Of a stretch of DNA of 11,507 bases, positions 7,633-11,507 are shown in pieces. The number at the start of each line of letters is the position of its first letter. The first letter of the stretch is position 1. The notes beneath the pieces are model-generated. The model was given only the letters and a program-made list of their open reading frames with translations, was not told where the DNA came from and did no database searches. The position numbers and the translations under genes are program-made. Where the stretch lies: positions 1 to 11,507 of the forward strand of contig JAGWVG010000025.1 in the NCBI GenBank assembly GCA_018970965.1, written 5' to 3'. Origin of the DNA: Alphaproteobacteria bacterium (GTDB taxonomy: Bacteria; Pseudomonadota; Alphaproteobacteria; Sphingomonadales; Sphingomonadaceae).

Positions 7633-8796
7633 TTAGCCGCTTCTTGTCAGACGCGCGACGAAAAATCCATCCGTCGCATCATGCGCCGGGGTTAAGACAT
7701 TGCCATGGCCCGTTGACCGCCCCAGCGGTTGCGGCACAGGCGCCACTGTCCAACCTGAATGGCGCGCAAGAAAGGCGGCCACTTGTCCTTCCCCCTCTGC
7801 GGCAAAAAGCGAGCAGACCGCGTAGACTAAGGCCCCACCGGGCTTGACCAAGGGCGCAGCGACATCGAGCACATGGGCTTGAAGCGCCAAAGTCCGCTCC
7901 AAGCGCGCCGGTGTCAGCCGCCAGCGCAATTCCGGATTGCGCCGCCAAGTCCCGCTGCCCGAACATGGCGCATCCACCAACACAATATCTGCCGCGCCGT
8001 ATAGATCGTCCAGAACATCGGCCTCGCGATTGGGATTAAGCAACCGCGTTTCCACCTCCACCCCCGCGCGGGCGGCGCGCTCTGGCAGGCGACTGAGGCG
8101 GCCACGATCGGTATCAGCCGCGATAAGCCGCCCCCGCCCCGCCATATCGGCCGCCAGCGCTAATGTCTTACCGCCTGCGCCTGCGCACAAATCAACCACG
8201 GTCATGCCCGGCTGCGGCGCACAAAGAGCCGAAATCCACTGGCTCCCGGCATCCTGCACTTCGACAGCCCCCGCGAGATAGGCGGGCGTGTTCGCGACAT
8301 CAAAGCCCTCGGGAAACCGCAGCGCATTGGGCAAGCCAGCAATCGGCGCACCCTCCAATTCGGCAGCAGCCTCTGGCTTTAGCGTGTTGATGCGAAGGTC
8401 TAGGGGCGCACGCTCCAGCAAGGCGGGCACTTCCTCATCGGAAATGAAATCGTAAAACGCATCCCGCATCCAATCTGCGACCAGTAAAGGGGCAGCTTTC
8501 GGCTCGTCATCCGCTATCGCTGTCGGCGCATAGGGGCCTGTGCCGAACAGCGCATTAAATTCAGGATCTGCCAAGCCAAGGATCGCTGCCCGCCCGCTTT
8601 GCGGAGGCGTGCCAAATGCGCGAATGGCACGATAGACAATGTCCCGAATCGCCCGCTTGTCTTTTGATCCTGCATAGCGCCGCGCCTTAAAGCCCTGCGC
8701 AATCACATTATCCGCCGCTGGGCCATTGTCCCGCGCGGCAGCCAAGATCGCATCAAGCAGCTCAATCGCTGTCTGGAGCCGGGCCGCCGGCGTCAT
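7633..8796 (-). CDS. rsmB: RsmB/NOP-family RNA (cytosine-C5)-methyltransferase
   Basis: This is a SAM-dependent methyltransferase that makes 5-methylcytosine in RNA; E. coli RsmB modifies 16S C967. The 387-residue protein begins with a NusB-like helical RNA-binding region (about 1-135; KDKRAIRDIVYRAIR). The Rossmann methyltransferase domain follows, with SAM motif DLCAGAGGK from residue 202. Motif IV DAPCSGSGTWRRNPE contains C278, and motif VI YAVCSLFAAEGEG contains C328. These are the two cysteines needed for m5C chemistry, and their 50-residue spacing matches E. coli C325/C375. The protein is about 40 residues shorter than E. coli RsmB (429). The assignment to position 967 is by family only; a different RNA target cannot be excluded. 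ATG 8796 lies 30 bases after the guaB stop with only a weak ribosome-binding site, suggesting translational coupling. Confidence 0.93.
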   Translation of the reverse strand: MTPAARLQTAIELLDAILAAARDNGPAADNVIAQGFKARRYAGSKDKRAIRDIVYRAIRAFGTPPQSGRAAILGLADPEFNALFGTGPYAPTAIADDEPKAAPLLVADWMRDAFYDFISDEEVPALLERAPLDLRINTLKPEAAAELEGAPIAGLPNALRFPEGFDVANTPAYLAGAVEVQDAGSQWISALCAPQPGMTVVDLCAGAGGKTLALAADMAGRGRLIAADTDRGRLSRLPERAARAGVEVETRLLNPNREADVLDDLYGAADIVLVDAPCSGSGTWRRNPELRWRLTPARLERTLALQAHVLDVAAPLVKPGGALVYAVCSLFAAEGEGQVAAFLARHSGWTVAPVPQPLGRSTGHGNVLTPAHDATDGFFVARLTRSG

Positions 8797-8826
8797 CGGA
8801 AAAAGCTGCCTGTCAAAGCGTGCGAC

Positions 8827-10356
<1,530 letters not shown>

Positions 10357-10359
10357 TCA

Positions 10360-10372
10360 ATGTGGATCACAT
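10360..10372. promoter_or_regulatory. Inverted repeat ATGTG-GAT-CACAT between guaB and liuA
   Basis: A perfect 5+5 base dyad with a three-base centre sits 67 bases upstream of guaB and 112 bases upstream of liuA. It could be a binding site for a dimeric regulator of either gene. It is not a match to the CRP/FNR pattern, which needs a longer spacer. Only the symmetry is observed, and a five-base-arm dyad can arise by chance. Confidence 0.2.
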
Positions 10373-10451
10373 GGCCCGCCGATCTCGGCATCCCCTTTTG
10401 GCCGAACCCGCCTTATTGTCGAAATATCCAATTTCATTCCCACGCCTTGCT

Positions 10452-10461
10452 CTGCTAGCAG
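10452..10461. promoter_or_regulatory. Palindrome CTGCTAGCAG upstream of liuA
   Basis: A perfect 10-base palindrome with no spacer ends 22 bases before the liuA start codon and just before the ribosome-binding site. It contains CTAG. Its position would suit a repressor site, since leucine-degradation genes are commonly controlled by a dedicated regulator (LiuR in many proteobacteria). The sequence is not one I recognise as a known operator. Confidence 0.2.
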
Positions 10462-10463
10462 GT

Positions 10464-10477
10464 CCTTCAAGAAGGAG
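10464..10477 (+). promoter_or_regulatory. Strong ribosome-binding site of liuA, partly inside an inverted repeat
   Basis: AAGGAG (10472-10477) lies six bases before ATG 10484 and is the strongest ribosome-binding site in the window; it fixes the liuA start. CCTTC-AA-GAAGG (10464-10475) is a perfect dyad covering half of it. In RNA this could form a four-pair stem with a CAAG loop that hides AAGG. Such a short stem may be too weak to matter. Confidence 0.5.
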
Positions 10478-10483
10478 AGCTTT

Positions 10484-11507
10484 ATGCCAGCGACACCCGA
10501 TTTTGATTTCCAGCTGGGCGAACATGCGGACATGATCCGCGCCAGCACGCGCCGCTTTGCGGACGAGCGGATTGCCCCACTGGCTGCCAAAATTGATGCC
10601 GAAGATTGGTTCCCGCGCGATCTGTGGCCCGAAATGGGCGCGCTTGGCCTACATGGCATTACGGTTGAGGAAGAGCTTGGTGGCTTGGGCCTTGGCTATT
10701 TGGAACACACCATTGCCGTGGAAGAAATCAGCCGCGCTTCTGCCTCAATTGGCCTCAGCTATGGCGCGCACAGCAATTTGTGTGTCAATCAAATCCGCCG
10801 CTGGGCGAACCCCGATCAGAAAGCGAAATATCTGCCCAAGCTGATTTCTGGCGAGCATGTCGGCAGCCTTGCGATGTCCGAGGCCGGTGCTGGGTCTGAC
10901 GTTGTCTCCATGAAGTTGCGGGCAGATAAGGTGGATGGCGGCTATCGGCTCAACGGCACAAAATTCTGGATCACCAACTCGGCCTATGCCGACACCTTAT
11001 TTGTGTATGCCAAAACAACGCCAGAGGCCGCATCGCGCGGCATTACCGCCTTTTTGATTGAAAAGGACATGCCCGGTTTTTCAATTGGGCAAAAAATTGA
11101 CAAAATGGGCATGCGCGGCTCCCCCACGGCCGAACTGGTCTTCAACGATTGCTTTGTCCCCGATGAGAATGTTGTCGGCCCCGTCAATGGCGGCGTCGGC
11201 GTGCTGATGTCGGGCTTAGATTATGAACGCGCCGTGCTCTCCGGCATTGGGCTGGGGATTATGCAAGCCTGTTTGGACACCGTCATCCCCTATATCCGCG
11301 AGCGCAAGCAATTTGGCGTGCCGGTTGGTTCGTTCCAGCTGATGCAGGCAAAGGTGGCCGATATGTATGTCGCGCTCAATTCGGCCCGCGCTTATGTGTA
11401 CGCGGTCGCAAAGGCTTGCGATGCAGGGCAAACGACGCGCTTTGATGCAGCGGGTGCGGTTATGCTTTCATCTGAAAATTCAGTGCGCGTGGCGCTGGAG
11501 GCAATCC
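10484..11507 (+). CDS. liuA: Isovaleryl-CoA dehydrogenase, N-terminal 341 residues (gene runs off the window)
   Basis: This FAD-dependent acyl-CoA dehydrogenase converts isovaleryl-CoA to 3-methylcrotonyl-CoA in leucine degradation and passes electrons to electron-transfer flavoprotein. The visible 341 of about 385-390 residues carry YGAHSNLCVNQI and the acyl-CoA dehydrogenase signature AMSEAGAGSDVVSMKLRA. FWITNSAYADTLFVYAKT, KMGMRGSPTAEL and the second signature region RERKQFGVPVGSFQLMQAKVADMY follow. E248 in SGLDYERAVLSG aligns with the catalytic glutamate of human IVD (E254, in LDLERL). That position separates IVD from most other acyl-CoA dehydrogenases, whose base is nearer the C-terminus, so the substrate call is fairly firm. 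ATG 10484 has AAGGAG six bases upstream. Methylcrotonyl-CoA carboxylase genes usually follow in such clusters, but lie outside what can be seen. It is divergent from guaB. Confidence 0.93.
   Translation, partial: MPATPDFDFQLGEHADMIRASTRRFADERIAPLAAKIDAEDWFPRDLWPEMGALGLHGITVEEELGGLGLGYLEHTIAVEEISRASASIGLSYGAHSNLCVNQIRRWANPDQKAKYLPKLISGEHVGSLAMSEAGAGSDVVSMKLRADKVDGGYRLNGTKFWITNSAYADTLFVYAKTTPEAASRGITAFLIEKDMPGFSIGQKIDKMGMRGSPTAELVFNDCFVPDENVVGPVNGGVGVLMSGLDYERAVLSGIGLGIMQACLDTVIPYIRERKQFGVPVGSFQLMQAKVADMYVALNSARAYVYAVAKACDAGQTTRFDAAGAVMLSSENSVRVALEAI

Overview
The window looks like an ordinary core-genome stretch from an alphaproteobacterium, most likely in the Sphingomonadales. This rests on moderate-to-high GC, the protein families and their sequence style, the order lptD-surA-pdxA-rsmA, and a strong scarcity of GANTC (the CcrM methylation site of Alphaproteobacteria). 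I could not run a database search, so the order-level placement is inference. I see no insertion sequence, phage gene, CRISPR array, tRNA or rRNA. No stretch longer than about 300 bases lacks a gene.

Layout. (1) Bases 1-1452, minus strand: pepA (leucyl aminopeptidase), cut by the window edge only a few residues before its expected C-terminus. (2) Bases 1453-1586: a short divergent intergenic region with an inverted repeat and a local cluster of GANTC sites. (3) Bases 1587-7098, plus strand: a tight cluster lptD-surA-pdxA-rsmA. It covers outer-membrane LPS assembly, a periplasmic chaperone, pyridoxal phosphate synthesis and 16S rRNA dimethylation. Gaps are 84, 11 and -4 bases, so one transcript is likely. 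(4) Bases 7064-10293, minus strand: guaB-rsmB-TPR protein, with gaps of 30 and 32 bases. The last gene meets rsmA tail to tail and the two coding regions overlap by 35 bases. (5) Bases 10294-10483: a divergent intergenic region with three small dyads. (6) Bases 10484-11507, plus strand: the first 341 codons of an isovaleryl-CoA dehydrogenase (liuA/ivd), probably the first gene of a leucine degradation cluster running off the window.

How the genes relate. SurA escorts unfolded outer-membrane proteins, of which LptD is a classic client, so lptD-surA is a functional pair. pdxA and rsmA are linked to them by old conserved order, also found in enterobacteria, rather than by pathway. guaB (GMP synthesis), rsmB (rRNA m5C methylation) and the exported TPR protein share a probable operon without an obvious pathway.

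I found no convincing undescribed system. The points most worth a second look are the distribution of GANTC sites, the unnamed exported TPR protein and its overlap with rsmA, the odd number of cysteines in LptD, and several start codons where the longest reading frame is probably wrong.
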